64,000 nt of DNA from Winogradskyella arenosi (GCF_003337305.1 NZ_QPJO01000002.1:868001-932000); one strand, 5' to 3'; numbered from the stretch's first letter, positions 28,329 to 38,718 are shown. The notes: generated by a model from the letters alone, not told the origin. Numbers and translations are program-made.

Positions 28329-28444
28329 GGAGTTTAATTTTTGGTGAAAGATACAATTCTTCTCTAGGTTTTAAAATGGCAGAGCTTGGAAATTTATTTC
28401 CCTACAAGCTTTAATTTCGGTAAATTGCGGCAATTATTTGAGTA

Positions 28445-29737
28445 TTGAGAACACAGCGTATTTATTCCCCAAAAGACCTAGAGACCTTTAAGCAAAACGT
28501 ATTGCTTTGGGCTCAGCAATTTACAGATGTCGTTTGGCTAGACTCTAACCAACATAAAGATGAATACAGTCGTTATGATGCCGTGTTGGCCGTAGAAGCC
28601 TTTACATCTATAACCACAGATTACGATGAGGGATTTAGCCGTTTAAAGGAATACCAATCAACAACTGAAGATTGGATTTTTGGCTATCTCACCTATGATT
28701 TAAAAAATGGTAAAGAACCTTTAAAATCTCAAAATTTTGATGGTTTAGGGTTTCCGGATCTGTATTTTTTTCAACCTCAAAAGTTATTTTTAATTCAAGG
28801 CGATCAAGTAGAAATACAGTATCTTAAAATGGTAGATGATGAGATAGAACAGGATCTCCTAGCTATTGAAAACTTTATAGCACCTGAAATTTCTAAATCT
28901 AAAACGGGTCTTAAAATTAAATTACGAACGTCTAAGGAAGCTTATTTTGAAAAGTTAAACGACATGTTGGCTCATATTCATCGTGGGGATATTTATGAAG
29001 CTAATTTTTGTCAGGAGTTTTATGCTGAAAACAGTAGTATTAATCCGCTTGAAACCTTTAAAACTCTAAATAGTATTTCTAAGCCGCCTTTCGCTACTTT
29101 TTTTAAACATTTTGATCGTTATGTATTATCGGCATCACCCGAGCGATACATCCAGAAAACGAGGCATACGGTGATATCGCAACCTATAAAAGGAACAGCT
29201 AAACGTGCTTTAGATTCGGAATATGATGCCAAGTTAAAGCAAGACTTAGTTGAAGATGTTAAGGAACGCAGTGAAAATATTATGATTGTAGATCTCGTGC
29301 GTAATGATTTATCGCATACCGCGCTGAAAGGGAGTGTGGAGGTAAAGGAACTCTGTAAGGTGTATTCCTTTTTGCAAGTGCATCAAATGATTTCTACCGT
29401 AGCGTCAACAGTGTCTCCAGAAACTCATCCGGCAGATATTATTGCATCAACGTTTCCTATGGGAAGTATGACGGGCGTCCCTAAAATTTCAGCCATGAGC
29501 ATTATTGAAGATTTGGAAGATGCCAAACGCGGTCTCTATTCCGGAGCAATCGGGTATTTTACGCCACAGGGAGATTTCGATTTTAATGTGGTCATTAGAA
29601 GTATACTTTATAATGCGAGTGAAAACTACGTGTCCTTTTCGGTTGGTGGTGCAATAACTGCAAAAAGTGATCCGCTAAAAGAATACGAAGAATGCTTAAC
29701 CAAAGCTAAGGCCATGCGTGAGGCTTTAGAAAAGTAA
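28445..29737 (+). CDS. pabB: Aminodeoxychorismate synthase component I (chorismate-binding enzyme)
   Basis: 430 residues. Chorismate-utilising fold with 'GDIYEANFCQEF', 'SASPERYI', 'QPIKGTAKR', 'MIVDLVRNDLS', 'FPMGSMTGVPKISAM' and 'YSGAIGYF' in the expected order. The PIKGT motif places it with PabB, which makes 4-amino-4-deoxychorismate for folate, rather than with TrpE (PIAGT). The start is TTG 28445: an in-frame TGA sits two codons upstream and no Met occurs until far inside the protein. The PabA and PabC partners are not adjacent. Confidence 0.9.
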   Translation: MRTQRIYSPKDLETFKQNVLLWAQQFTDVVWLDSNQHKDEYSRYDAVLAVEAFTSITTDYDEGFSRLKEYQSTTEDWIFGYLTYDLKNGKEPLKSQNFDGLGFPDLYFFQPQKLFLIQGDQVEIQYLKMVDDEIEQDLLAIENFIAPEISKSKTGLKIKLRTSKEAYFEKLNDMLAHIHRGDIYEANFCQEFYAENSSINPLETFKTLNSISKPPFATFFKHFDRYVLSASPERYIQKTRHTVISQPIKGTAKRALDSEYDAKLKQDLVEDVKERSENIMIVDLVRNDLSHTALKGSVEVKELCKVYSFLQVHQMISTVASTVSPETHPADIIASTFPMGSMTGVPKISAMSIIEDLEDAKRGLYSGAIGYFTPQGDFDFNVVIRSILYNASENYVSFSVGGAITAKSDPLKEYEECLTKAKAMREALEK

Positions 29738-29791
29738 GTTTGATATAAAATTACGTTTCACTTCGCCTTGAAAAAAGCCTTTAGCATATGG

Positions 29792-30481
29792 TTATTCAAT
29801 ATGGCGTCTAAAGGTGCGCTTCACTTTATCAAAAATTGCAATCACACGTTTGGTTTCAATGTTTTTAATCTTGGCAATTGCTTCAAAGTCTAGTTTACCT
29901 ATAATATACAAGTCTACAATATTAGACACATTAAACGGAAGCCAAGTGTAGAGGTGTTTAAAGACTTTATTAGATTGACTTGAAGACAGATTGTTAACCT
30001 CAAAAGCTTTTAATAAAGACGATTCTTTATCGGCATACAACTGTATAGGGTCTGAAGTTTCTTGTTTATAAGAAATGTCATTGAGCTCCGTATTTAAGAT
30101 AAAATCAAAATCAGCATCAACCGTATAATCTTCATTGAGTTTTGCTAATTCATTTTTTAAGATATCATCTGTACTAATCGTCTGTTTATGATAAGCTTCG
30201 TTTTTAAAAAGGAGGTTCATATAGTTATCTACAATTTTAAACAACTCTAATCGTACGGCCATAGCATCAGCGTTATGATCAAATTTCTGATCATAAAGTA
30301 AAATGATACTTTCATCAATGAGTCCATTAGATGAAAACATATTCTTAGGTAAAATACCGGTGCTTTCAGCAATATATATTCTGTGTTTTACGTATGGATG
30401 TAGATGTGGGAGTGCAGAAAGGACCTTTTTGTCAAAGGTGGTTCTTGCAGATTCTGGTGATAATTTATCTGATACAGTCAT
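29792..30481 (-). CDS. Sigma-factor-like protein of unknown function
   Basis: 229 residues, soluble. The last 50 residues, 'LPFNVSNIVDLYIIGKLDFEAIAKIKNIETKRVIAIFDKVKRTFRRHIE', read like sigma-70 region 4 (helix, Leu-rich segment, then a helix-turn-helix with spaced hydrophobic residues and a basic end). The N-terminal 100 residues carry a helical segment ('LELFKIVDNYMNLLFK') that could be a degenerate region 2, but the usual region 2 core motifs are not convincing. It could be a divergent regulator instead of a true sigma factor. The gene is transcribed alone toward pabB. Confidence 0.6.
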   Translation of the reverse strand: MTVSDKLSPESARTTFDKKVLSALPHLHPYVKHRIYIAESTGILPKNMFSSNGLIDESIILLYDQKFDHNADAMAVRLELFKIVDNYMNLLFKNEAYHKQTISTDDILKNELAKLNEDYTVDADFDFILNTELNDISYKQETSDPIQLYADKESSLLKAFEVNNLSSSQSNKVFKHLYTWLPFNVSNIVDLYIIGKLDFEAIAKIKNIETKRVIAIFDKVKRTFRRHIE

Positions 30482-30712
30482 AACCTTTTAATTATAAATT
30501 CTCTTAAAGTTAATTAAAAAGAAATGATTCTAATGTGATAATCGTCATTTGTTTAAACCTAAAAAAAACATTTATTAAAATTGTACTTGTGTTTTATTTA
30601 TTGATAATGAGTGTTTAAGATTGAAATTTTTGTTAAAATATGAATATACAATTTAAAGAATGAGCCTTTAAATTTTTAAAGCAGGTTCAATTTTAGAAAG
30701 AATAAAATTCAA

Positions 30713-30720
30713 TACCTTTG
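30713..30720 (+). promoter_or_regulatory. -7 promoter box directly before tilS
   Basis: TACCTTTG fits TAnnTTTG and ends 4 bases before the GTG at 30725. A start of transcription about 5-7 bases downstream would coincide with the start codon, suggesting a leaderless mRNA. The -33 box is weak (TTTA about 17 bases upstream). Confidence 0.6.
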
Positions 30721-30724
30721 AACG

Positions 30725-32041
30725 GTGCGTAAAGACTTTAATAATCATATCGAAAATAAGCTTTCTATACTTAAAGAAAGTAAACTTATAATTGCTATTT
30801 CAGGGGGCATTGATAGCGTGGTACTAGCGCATTTATGTCATGCTATGGGCTTGGATATCGCTTTGGCACATTGTAACTTTAAACTAAGAGCTTCTGAAAG
30901 TGATAAAGATGAAGCGTTTGTTGTAGCACTGGCCGAAACCTTAGGGGTAGAGGTGTTTGTACAGCATTTTGATACCCAGCCGTATTCAGAAACTCATAAG
31001 TGTTCTATACAAATGGCAGCGCGCGAGTTGCGTTACGATTGGTTTGCAGAGTTAGCGCAACAACTTCACTATGATTATATCCTCACGGCACATCATGCCG
31101 ATGATAATCTCGAAACCTTTCTTATTAACTTTACACGCGGGACAGGACTCAACGGCTTAACCGGAATCCCGCTGATTAATAATAATATTGTACGGCCATT
31201 ATTGCCGTTTTCTAGACGTCAGATTGAAACTTACGTTAAAGCCCATCAAATAACGTGGCGAGAAGATGCGAGTAATGCCTCCCGAAAATACCTGAGAAAT
31301 AAACTGCGCCATGAGGTGGTGCCTTTATTAAAGGAAATTAACCCTCAGCTTTTAGCAAGTTTTCAGAGCACAATGACCAATTTGAAGGATTCAGCGGACA
31401 TTGTAGAGGATAGCCTTTCCAATTTTTTAAAGAAAGCCTTAGTCGCTGATGATCAATATGGACAAACCTTTAAGGTAGTTGAGTTTAAAAAGCTCAGCAA
31501 TCCTAAAGCGTATATGTTTGAAATCTTTAAACATTATGGGTTTACAGAGTGGAATGATGTGATGAATTTATTAGAGGCCCAATCGGGGAAAATGGTAAAA
31601 TCGAACACACACCGTTTAATTAAACATCGAGAGTTTTTAATTTTAGCCGATTTAGAACCAGCTGAAAATGGTGAGACTTCAATCTTAATTGAAGCGGATA
31701 ATAAAGCTGTAGAGACGCCAATTGGGGAGCTCCGATTAGAGGACGTTGAGGTGAGACCTGAAACTTCAAAAAATAGTATTTTTGTCGATAAGGATCTGGT
31801 GAAATTCCCTCTAGAATTACGTTTATGGAAAGCTGGAGATGTGTTTCAGCCGTTAGGAATGATCGGAAAAAAGAAGGTGAGTAAATACCTGAAAGACGAA
31901 AAAGTATCCTTAGTAGAAAAGGAACAAACTTGGGTTTTAACCTCTGGAGATAAGGTGGTCTGGTTGGTAGGAAAACGTGCCGACGGCCGATTTAAAGTCA
32001 CAGAAAACACAAAGCAGATGCTTAAAGTTATAGTTCGATAA
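30725..32041 (+). CDS. tilS: tRNA(Ile)-lysidine synthase
   Basis: Joins lysine to C34 of tRNA-Ile(CAU), turning a Met-decoding anticodon into an AUA-decoding one; essential. The PP-loop SGGIDS is at residues 26-31, followed by 'LAHCNFKLRASESDKDEAFV' and 'TAHHADDNLETFLINFTRGTGL' and the TilS C-terminal domain ('DVFQPLGMIGKKKVSKYLKDEKV'). The 438-residue length is normal. The start is GTG 30725, giving the usual distance to the PP-loop. The promoter box sits 4 bases upstream, so the mRNA may be leaderless. Confidence 0.95.
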   Translation: MRKDFNNHIENKLSILKESKLIIAISGGIDSVVLAHLCHAMGLDIALAHCNFKLRASESDKDEAFVVALAETLGVEVFVQHFDTQPYSETHKCSIQMAARELRYDWFAELAQQLHYDYILTAHHADDNLETFLINFTRGTGLNGLTGIPLINNNIVRPLLPFSRRQIETYVKAHQITWREDASNASRKYLRNKLRHEVVPLLKEINPQLLASFQSTMTNLKDSADIVEDSLSNFLKKALVADDQYGQTFKVVEFKKLSNPKAYMFEIFKHYGFTEWNDVMNLLEAQSGKMVKSNTHRLIKHREFLILADLEPAENGETSILIEADNKAVETPIGELRLEDVEVRPETSKNSIFVDKDLVKFPLELRLWKAGDVFQPLGMIGKKKVSKYLKDEKVSLVEKEQTWVLTSGDKVVWLVGKRADGRFKVTENTKQMLKVIVR

Positions 32042-32116
32042 ACTGACTTATTAAATTGTTTTTAAGTGATTTGTATTGTTTAGTTGTGCTTGTTTTGAAA
32101 TTATAAATTTAGAAAT

Positions 32117-33739
32117 TTGAAATTAAAAGGAAACATTGTAGATATTATAAACCGAAGAATTTTTAAAGGTGAGGTCATCATTGAAAACGGTAAAATTGCC
32201 GCTGTTGAAGCAAAGGACTGCGAAGAAAATCATTACATTCTTCCTGGTTTTATAGATGCGCATATCCATATTGAAAGTTCAATGTTGGTGCCTTCGGAGT
32301 TTGCAAAAATTGCCGTGAATCACGGGACGGTTGCTACGGTTTCTGATCCTCACGAAATAGCCAATGTACTTGGTGTAAAAGGTGTGGAGTTTATGATTGA
32401 AAACGGAAAGCAAACGCCTTTTAAATTTAATTTTGGAGCCCCATCTTGTGTGCCAGCAACAAGTTTTGAGTCTGCAGGCGCCGTAATAGATTCTGACGCT
32501 ATTAAAACCTTAATGGCAAATCCGGATATTAAATATTTAGCCGAAATGATGAATTACCCAGGTGTGATTTATGATGACGCTGAGGTTTTAAAGAAAATTG
32601 AATGGGCAAAACACAATAATAAACCAATTGATGGTCATGCCCCAGGATTACGAGGAGACGATTTAACAAAATATATTACGGCAGGAATTTCTACAGATCA
32701 CGAGTGTTTTACTTTAGATGAAGGTCTAGAGAAATTACAAAAAGGTATGAAGGTGATTATCCGAGAGGGGAGTGCGGCTAAAAATTTCAATGCCCTTATC
32801 GATTTGTTAGACGAACACTATGAAAATATGATGTTTTGTAGTGATGATAAGCATCCAGATGATTTGTTGGTTGGTCATATCAATCAACTTTGTGCAAGAG
32901 CGATTGCTAAAGGCAATGATGTGTTTAAAGTGTTGCAAGCTGCTTGTGTAAATCCGGTGAAGCATTACAATTTAGATGTCGGATTGTTAAATGTTGGTGA
33001 TGCTGCAGATTGTATTGTTGTGGAAGATTTAAAAGACTTTAAAACGCTTCAAACTTATATTGATGGCGAATTAGTGTCTGATCGCGGCATTTCAAAAGTA
33101 AAACATGTACACTTTACAAACCTCAATAATTTCAATACGAGTAAAAAAGACGTTTCAGAGTTTAGACTCGAGTCGCAAACCACAAAAATTAAAGTTATTG
33201 AATGTGTGGATGGCGAGCTCGTAACCAACGCGCTTACGGAGAATGCGACCATTAAAGATGGAAATTTGGTTTCTAATACGGAAACGGATGTCTTAAAAAT
33301 GACGGTTGTAAATCGTTATCAGAATGAGAAACCAGCGATAGCGTTTATTAAAAACTTCGGCCTTAAGGAAGGTGCTATTGCAAGTTCTGTAGGGCATGAT
33401 TCGCATAATATAATTGCCATTGGGGTGTCGGACGAAGCTATTTGTAAGGCAGTGAATCTTCTCATTGAAAATGAAGGCGGTATTTGTGCAGTTTCGGACA
33501 CTGAGGAACAAGTGATTCCTTTGCCTGTGGCTGGAATTATGAGTGACCAAAATGCTGAGGTTATTGGTCAACATTATTCAGAATTAGATAAAATGGCCAA
33601 AACGTTGGGCAGTCAGCTTCATGCGCCTTATATGAGTTTGTCCTTTATGGCATTGTTGGTGATTCCTGCATTAAAACTTAGTGATAAAGGCTTATTTGAT
33701 GGTGGTAAATTTGAATTCATCTCCGTAGAAGTCGCTTAG
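32117..33739 (+). CDS. ade: Adenine deaminase
   Basis: Deaminates adenine to hypoxanthine for purine salvage. This 540-residue protein has the amidohydrolase metal motif DAHIHIESS early, '[11 protein letters not shown]', 'DGHAPGL', 'STDHE' and '[10 protein letters not shown]', all typical of the bacterial Ade (AdeC) family, which uses two Mn/Fe ions. The start is TTG 32117, giving [19 protein letters not shown]; no ATG is available near it. It lies 75 bases after tilS and may be cotranscribed, but no clear promoter or terminator was seen between them. Confidence 0.95.
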   Translation: MKLKGNIVDIINRRIFKGEVIIENGKIAAVEAKDCEENHYILPGFIDAHIHIESSMLVPSEFAKIAVNHGTVATVSDPHEIANVLGVKGVEFMIENGKQTPFKFNFGAPSCVPATSFESAGAVIDSDAIKTLMANPDIKYLAEMMNYPGVIYDDAEVLKKIEWAKHNNKPIDGHAPGLRGDDLTKYITAGISTDHECFTLDEGLEKLQKGMKVIIREGSAAKNFNALIDLLDEHYENMMFCSDDKHPDDLLVGHINQLCARAIAKGNDVFKVLQAACVNPVKHYNLDVGLLNVGDAADCIVVEDLKDFKTLQTYIDGELVSDRGISKVKHVHFTNLNNFNTSKKDVSEFRLESQTTKIKVIECVDGELVTNALTENATIKDGNLVSNTETDVLKMTVVNRYQNEKPAIAFIKNFGLKEGAIASSVGHDSHNIIAIGVSDEAICKAVNLLIENEGGICAVSDTEEQVIPLPVAGIMSDQNAEVIGQHYSELDKMAKTLGSQLHAPYMSLSFMALLVIPALKLSDKGLFDGGKFEFISVEVA

Positions 33740-33889
33740 AGCAAGTTTTTTGTAGTTTATCAACCGTATATTATAAATGCATTTCAATTAAATTTTCATT
33801 AAAAGTAACGCCAGCCTATTAGGTTTTAAAAATCTTATACGCATAGGACGCAAACTTCATATCTTTAAAATTTTTAAAATCTAATCAGT

Positions 33890-35779
33890 ATGATATTTCA
33901 AAGAATTACCCTCTTTTTGTTAATTTTTATAACCCTTGCGAGTTGTAAGCCTTCGGAAACCTCAACCTTAAAAGAAACAACAGAAGTTGCTGTTGAGGGG
34001 GGGTACAATCCGAGTGAACACTACACTAAAAAAGAGGTGATGATTACCATGCGCGATGGTATAAAATTACACACCACCATATATTCGCCTAAAGACACGA
34101 GTAAAACCTATCCGATGTTAATGATGCGAACGCCGTATAGTTGTAAACCTTATGGTGAAGATCAGTTTAGATCTAAAATTGGTCCTAACAAATACCTTAT
34201 GGAAGAAGGAAATATTATGGTGTATCAAGATGTGCGTGGTCGTTGGAATAGCGAAGGGGTTTATGATAATATGCGTGCTTATATTCCAGATAAAACAGGA
34301 AATCAAGTTGATGAAGCAAGTGATACTTATGATACTATTGAGTGGTTGGTTAATAATATTGACAATAACAATGGGAAGGTCGGGACTTATGGGATTTCTT
34401 ATCCAGGGTTTTATGCGACGTATTCACTTTTAGATGCGCATCCGGCATTAAAAGCTGTATCGCCTCAAGCGTGTATTGGGGATTTCTTTTTTGATGATTT
34501 TATCCATAATGGTGCTTACATGTTAAGTTATTGGAGAGCAACAGGTTTATTTGGTTATATGAAAGATGAGCCGACAACATCGGCTTGGTATAGTCTTCCA
34601 AATCTTAAGACGGAAGATCAACATCAATTTTTCTTAGATCATATGCCTTTAAGCAAGTTAGATCAGTATTACGACAGTACTAATGTGTTTATGGAACAAA
34701 TTAAAACCCATGTAACGTATGATGAATTTTGGCAATCTCGTGGTATTATTCAGCATTTAAAAGATATAAAACCGGCTACCATGGTTGTTGGGGGCTTATT
34801 TGATGCCGAAGATTTATACGGGCCATTCAATACTTACAAGCATATTGAAGCGAATAGTGATAATTACAATACCGTTGTTTTTGGACCTTGGAGTCATGGC
34901 GATTGGGCAAGAAATAGTGAAAGACAGGTTGTTGGGAATATTCATTTTGGGGATGGAATCTCTGATTACTTTCAGAAACATATTGAAACCAAGTTTTTTA
35001 ATCATTTCTTAAAAGGTGAAGCTAATGGCGATACAGGTTTGGCTGAAGCTCAGTTTTTTAATACCGGTACAAAAGAGTGGCAGTCGTTTGCGTCTTGGCC
35101 ACCTAAAAACGCCACTAAGGAAAGTTATTTTATGCAACCTAACGAGCGTTTAACAAAACAAGCTAATCGTATGTTAGCGGCATCAGAATTTGTTAGTGAC
35201 CCTAGAAAACCTGTTCCTTACACGGAAGATATTGGTGTTGGTTTTACACCGCGTAAGTTTATGACAGACGATCAGCGTTTTGCGTCTAGACGTCTAGATG
35301 TCTTAACTTTTGAAACTGAACTATTAGAGGATGATGTAACGCTTGCAGGTGACATCTTGGCGAAATTAAACGTTTCTACAACAGGAACAGCGGCCGATTG
35401 GATTGTAAAAGTCATCGATGTATTTCCGGCTGATACTAAAAACACGGCTGATGTTCAAGATCATTTAAAATTAAGTAATTACCACATGATGGTGCGTAGT
35501 GAAGTGATTAGAGGACGTTTTAGAAATAGTATGTCGCAACCAGAGCCTTTTGTGCCCAACGAGAAAACGGCAGTGAATTTAAAGTTGCAAGACGTATTTC
35601 ATACCTTTAAAAAAGGACATAAGATTCAGGTGCAAATACAGAGCACATTTTTCCCGTATATCGATGCGAATCCTCAAACCTACGTAGATAATATATTTGA
35701 AGCTAAGGAAAGCGATTTTCAGAAGCAGACCCATAAGGTCTTTAATGATTCAGCTATAGAGTTTACTGTATTTAAATAA
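33890..35779 (+). CDS. CocE/NonD family hydrolase (S15 X-prolyl-like), lipoprotein
   Basis: 629 residues. A lipoprotein signal peptide ends in the lipobox TLASC near residue 19. The alpha/beta-hydrolase domain has the nucleophile elbow GISYPGF (Ser in GTYGISYPG), an oxyanion stretch 'MMRTPYSCKPYGE', and the acid and base residues in 'GGLFDAEDLYG' and 'FGPWSHGDW'. A C-terminal jelly-roll domain ('VTLAGDILAKLNVST...DWIVKVIDVFP') completes the S15/CocE architecture. It should hydrolyse an ester, amide or peptide in the periplasm; the substrate is unknown. It stands alone and is followed by a palindromic repeat. Confidence 0.92.
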   Translation: MIFQRITLFLLIFITLASCKPSETSTLKETTEVAVEGGYNPSEHYTKKEVMITMRDGIKLHTTIYSPKDTSKTYPMLMMRTPYSCKPYGEDQFRSKIGPNKYLMEEGNIMVYQDVRGRWNSEGVYDNMRAYIPDKTGNQVDEASDTYDTIEWLVNNIDNNNGKVGTYGISYPGFYATYSLLDAHPALKAVSPQACIGDFFFDDFIHNGAYMLSYWRATGLFGYMKDEPTTSAWYSLPNLKTEDQHQFFLDHMPLSKLDQYYDSTNVFMEQIKTHVTYDEFWQSRGIIQHLKDIKPATMVVGGLFDAEDLYGPFNTYKHIEANSDNYNTVVFGPWSHGDWARNSERQVVGNIHFGDGISDYFQKHIETKFFNHFLKGEANGDTGLAEAQFFNTGTKEWQSFASWPPKNATKESYFMQPNERLTKQANRMLAASEFVSDPRKPVPYTEDIGVGFTPRKFMTDDQRFASRRLDVLTFETELLEDDVTLAGDILAKLNVSTTGTAADWIVKVIDVFPADTKNTADVQDHLKLSNYHMMVRSEVIRGRFRNSMSQPEPFVPNEKTAVNLKLQDVFHTFKKGHKIQVQIQSTFFPYIDANPQTYVDNIFEAKESDFQKQTHKVFNDSAIEFTVFK

Positions 35780-35796
35780 CAGGTGCTAATTCAATA

Positions 35797-35924
35797 AATT
35801 CGTCACTTCGAGTGATTTTTGAGGAACGAAAAAATTGTATCGAGAAGCTTTAGGTGATATTTCCGTTTATATGTTCTCGATACAAAATTGTAAAAAAGCA
35901 ATTTCACTCGAACTGACGTGAATT
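35797..35924. repeat. Palindromic, MITE-like intergenic repeat
   Basis: About 128 bases with two nested inverted repeats: outer arms AATTCGTCACTTCGAGTGA (35797-35815) and TCACTCGAACTGACGTGAATT (35904-35924, imperfect), inner arms TTGTATCGAGAA (35835-35846) and TTCTCGATACAA (35874-35885). Elements with CTTCGAGTGA and GTATCGAGAA arms are, as I recall, dispersed in many flavobacterial genomes. It may also act as a bidirectional terminator after the hydrolase gene. No protein is encoded. Confidence 0.7.
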
Positions 35925-35945
35925 CATACAATAGAAACATAAAAG

Positions 35946-36908
35946 ATGCCAATATTAGAGTCAACCTATAAACCACCATTCTGGGCGAAAAAAAGCTTTG
36001 TGTCAACCGTATTTTCAGGATTAGCTCGAAAGGTGAACGGAGTAGAACAGGTCAGAGAACGTATCATTTTAGAGGATACGGATTTTCTCGATCTAGATTG
36101 GAGCTACGCTAAAGAAAAATCGAATAAAGTTATTATTCTTCTTCACGGTTTAGAGGGTAGTGCGCAACGTCCTTACATTACAGGAGCGGCAAAATTGTTT
36201 AATGAAAATGCTATTGATGTCTGCGCGGTTAACTTTCGCAGTTGTAGTGGGGTTCCTAATTTGTTATTCCGAAGTTACCATTCTGGAGCTACTGAAGATT
36301 TAGAGGCGGTAATGCAGCATGTGTTGTCAAAAGGGCAGTATGATGAGGTGTATATCAAAGGAATAAGTCTTGGGGCTAATTTGGTGCTGAAGTATGTTGG
36401 AGAAGATCGTATTCTTCCTCAAGAATTAAAATCGGTAATTGCGGTATCGTCTCCTTGCGATTTAAAAGGGTCTTGTGGAGCGTTATTAAGTTTTAAAAAC
36501 AAACATTATGCGATTCGGTTTTTAGGGCATTTAAAGGAAAAACTTAAGCCTAAGTTAGAGCAGTTTCCTAATGATATTTCTATGGACGATTTTAATGCGA
36601 TTAAAACCTTAAAAGATTTTGATGACGTGTATACGGCAAAAGCGCACGGGTTTAAAGATGCGTTAGATTATTATGAAAAATCTAGTAGTTTACAGTTTCT
36701 GCCGCATATAAAAACACCAACTTTAATTATAAACGCGCTTAACGATTCTTTTCTGTCGGCCGCCTGTTATCCTGTCAAAGAGGCAAAGCAAAACGCTAAT
36801 GTATATCTAGAAATGCCTAAATATGGAGGGCATGTAGGTTTTGTAGATAAAGACAATGTTTATTACAATGAACGACGTGCTTTGGAGTTTGTGAAAAAAA
36901 TGAATTAA
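35946..36908 (+). CDS. Alpha/beta-fold hydrolase, YheT family
   Basis: 320 residues, cytoplasmic. The sequence contains the oxyanion region 'IILLHGLEGSAQRPYI', the conserved YheT stretch 'VCAVNFRSCSGVPN', the nucleophile elbow GISLGAN, a late 'LNDSFLSAACYP' Asp and 'KYGGHVGF' His, i.e. the full catalytic triad. YheT-type enzymes (mammalian ABHD1/3-like) act as esterases or lipases on unknown lipids. The start ATG 35946 follows the repeat by 21 bases. It is a single gene. Confidence 0.93.
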   Translation: MPILESTYKPPFWAKKSFVSTVFSGLARKVNGVEQVRERIILEDTDFLDLDWSYAKEKSNKVIILLHGLEGSAQRPYITGAAKLFNENAIDVCAVNFRSCSGVPNLLFRSYHSGATEDLEAVMQHVLSKGQYDEVYIKGISLGANLVLKYVGEDRILPQELKSVIAVSSPCDLKGSCGALLSFKNKHYAIRFLGHLKEKLKPKLEQFPNDISMDDFNAIKTLKDFDDVYTAKAHGFKDALDYYEKSSSLQFLPHIKTPTLIINALNDSFLSAACYPVKEAKQNANVYLEMPKYGGHVGFVDKDNVYYNERRALEFVKKMN

Positions 36909-37092
36909 TCAGTTTTTAGATGTGTCTTCAATAAATAGGTTTAGTTGCTGTTGGAATTAAGGATTTTAGCAAAACAATTTGGATTCTGTTGGACTAATTT
37001 TACGATTTAAAGTTTTAAAGCCTTTTAAGATTACATTTTGAAAGGTTTTTTTATTGCCTTGATTTTCTTACATTTAGGAAAACTAATCATTC

Positions 37093-38631
37093 ATGCTTAA
37101 GAAAGTATTTGCAAGTGCTGTTTTTGGAGTGGAGGCGTCAACCATTACCGTTGAGGTTAATGTAGACAAGGGGGTTGGCTATCATTTAGTCGGGTTACCA
37201 GATAACGCTATCAAAGAAAGTAATTACCGTATAGCCGCTGCGCTTCAAAATAATGGGTATCGAATTCCAGGGAAAAAGATCACCATAAATATGGCTCCTG
37301 CAGATTTGCGTAAAGAAGGATCGGCTTACGACTTAACTTTAGCCATTGGGATTTTGGCGGCCTCTAATCAAATTAAAGCTGAAAACCTAGAGGATTACCT
37401 CATTATGGGTGAGTTGTCCTTAGACGGGAGTTTACAGCCTTTTAAGGGTGCACTACCCATTGCAGTAAAAGCAAGAGAGGAAGGGTTTAAAAATATCATA
37501 TTGCCCATTCAAAATAGTAAGGAAGCCGCTATAGTAGATGATATAAAGGTTTTTGGTGTAGAGAACATCGTGCAGGTTATCAATCATTTTGATCATGGTG
37601 AACCCTTAGAGCAGACTATAATTAACACTCGAGAGGAGTTTTATAAAAATCTTGAATTTCCGGAGTTCGATTTTGCAGATGTCAAAGGGCAAGAGTCTAT
37701 AAAGCGCTGTATGGAAATTGCGGCAGCTGGAGGTCATAATATTATTCTCATCGGTCCTCCTGGCTCGGGCAAAACCATGTTAGCGAAGCGTTTGCCTAGT
37801 ATTTTGCCACCAATGACGCTGCATGAAGCTTTAGAAACCACTAAAATTCATTCGGTTGTAGGTCGTGTAAAAGCACATACCGGACTCATGGCACAACGAC
37901 CGTTTAGGAGTCCGCATCACACAATAAGCAACGTCGCTTTAGTAGGCGGCGGAAGTTACCCGCAACCAGGTGAAATCTCATTATCACACAATGGAGTGTT
38001 ATTTTTAGATGAATTGCCAGAGTTTAAGCGCGAAGTTCTAGAAGTGATGCGTCAACCTTTGGAAGATCGGGAGGTAACCATCTCTAGAGCGAAATTTACG
38101 GTGACTTATCCTTCGTCTTTTATGCTTGTGGCGAGTATGAATCCTAGTCCAAGTGGCTTTTTTAATGATCCGGATGCGCCAATAACCTCATCGCCGGCAG
38201 AAATGCAGCGTTATATGGGGAAGATTTCAGGGCCGTTGTTAGATCGTATTGATATTCATATTGAAGTGACTCCTGTGCCTTTTGAAAAATTATCAGATGA
38301 GCGTCAAGGGGAATCTTCCGTGGACATTCGTAAACGCGTTACTAAAGCGCGGGAAAAACAAACCGAACGGTTTAAGGATTTAGAAAACATTCATTACAAT
38401 GCGCAAATGAATTCTAGGCAGATTAGAACTTACTGTAAATTAGACGATGCATCCATGTTACTTTTGAAATCTGCTATGGAACGCTTAAATTTATCAGCGA
38501 GAGCTTATGATAGAATTTTGAAAGTCGCCAGAACTATTGCAGATCTGGAGAACGCTCAAGAGGTTTCAGGAGTTCATATAAGTGAAGCTATTCAGTACCG
38601 TAGCCTCGATAGAGATGGTTGGTTGGGTTAG
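37093..38631 (+). CDS. YifB/ComM family Mg-chelatase-like AAA ATPase
   Basis: 512 residues. N-terminal Lon-like ChlI-type domain (about 1-170), then the AAA+ domain with Walker A GPPGSGKTM near residue 222, 'FRSPHHTISNVALVGGG', Walker B VLFLDELPEF and the arginine finger region 'GPLLDRIDIHIEVT', and a C-terminal helical domain 'LNLSARAYDRILKVARTIADLE'. In naturally competent bacteria ComM moves branch points during recombination of incoming DNA; in others the role is unclear. It is transcribed alone. Confidence 0.95.
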   Translation: MLKKVFASAVFGVEASTITVEVNVDKGVGYHLVGLPDNAIKESNYRIAAALQNNGYRIPGKKITINMAPADLRKEGSAYDLTLAIGILAASNQIKAENLEDYLIMGELSLDGSLQPFKGALPIAVKAREEGFKNIILPIQNSKEAAIVDDIKVFGVENIVQVINHFDHGEPLEQTIINTREEFYKNLEFPEFDFADVKGQESIKRCMEIAAAGGHNIILIGPPGSGKTMLAKRLPSILPPMTLHEALETTKIHSVVGRVKAHTGLMAQRPFRSPHHTISNVALVGGGSYPQPGEISLSHNGVLFLDELPEFKREVLEVMRQPLEDREVTISRAKFTVTYPSSFMLVASMNPSPSGFFNDPDAPITSSPAEMQRYMGKISGPLLDRIDIHIEVTPVPFEKLSDERQGESSVDIRKRVTKAREKQTERFKDLENIHYNAQMNSRQIRTYCKLDDASMLLLKSAMERLNLSARAYDRILKVARTIADLENAQEVSGVHISEAIQYRSLDRDGWLG

Positions 38632-38718
38632 TTTTATTTGTATAATTAATCTTGATTTATAGTATATTATAGGTTTTTGTTTAAAGTTTTAGTTTAATAG
38701 TAAGTTTTTAAGTAATTG

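Noticed and set aside
35803..36006. 67-codon minus-strand frame over the palindromic repeat
   Set aside because: Composed of the repeat and the start of the YheT gene; not protein-like.
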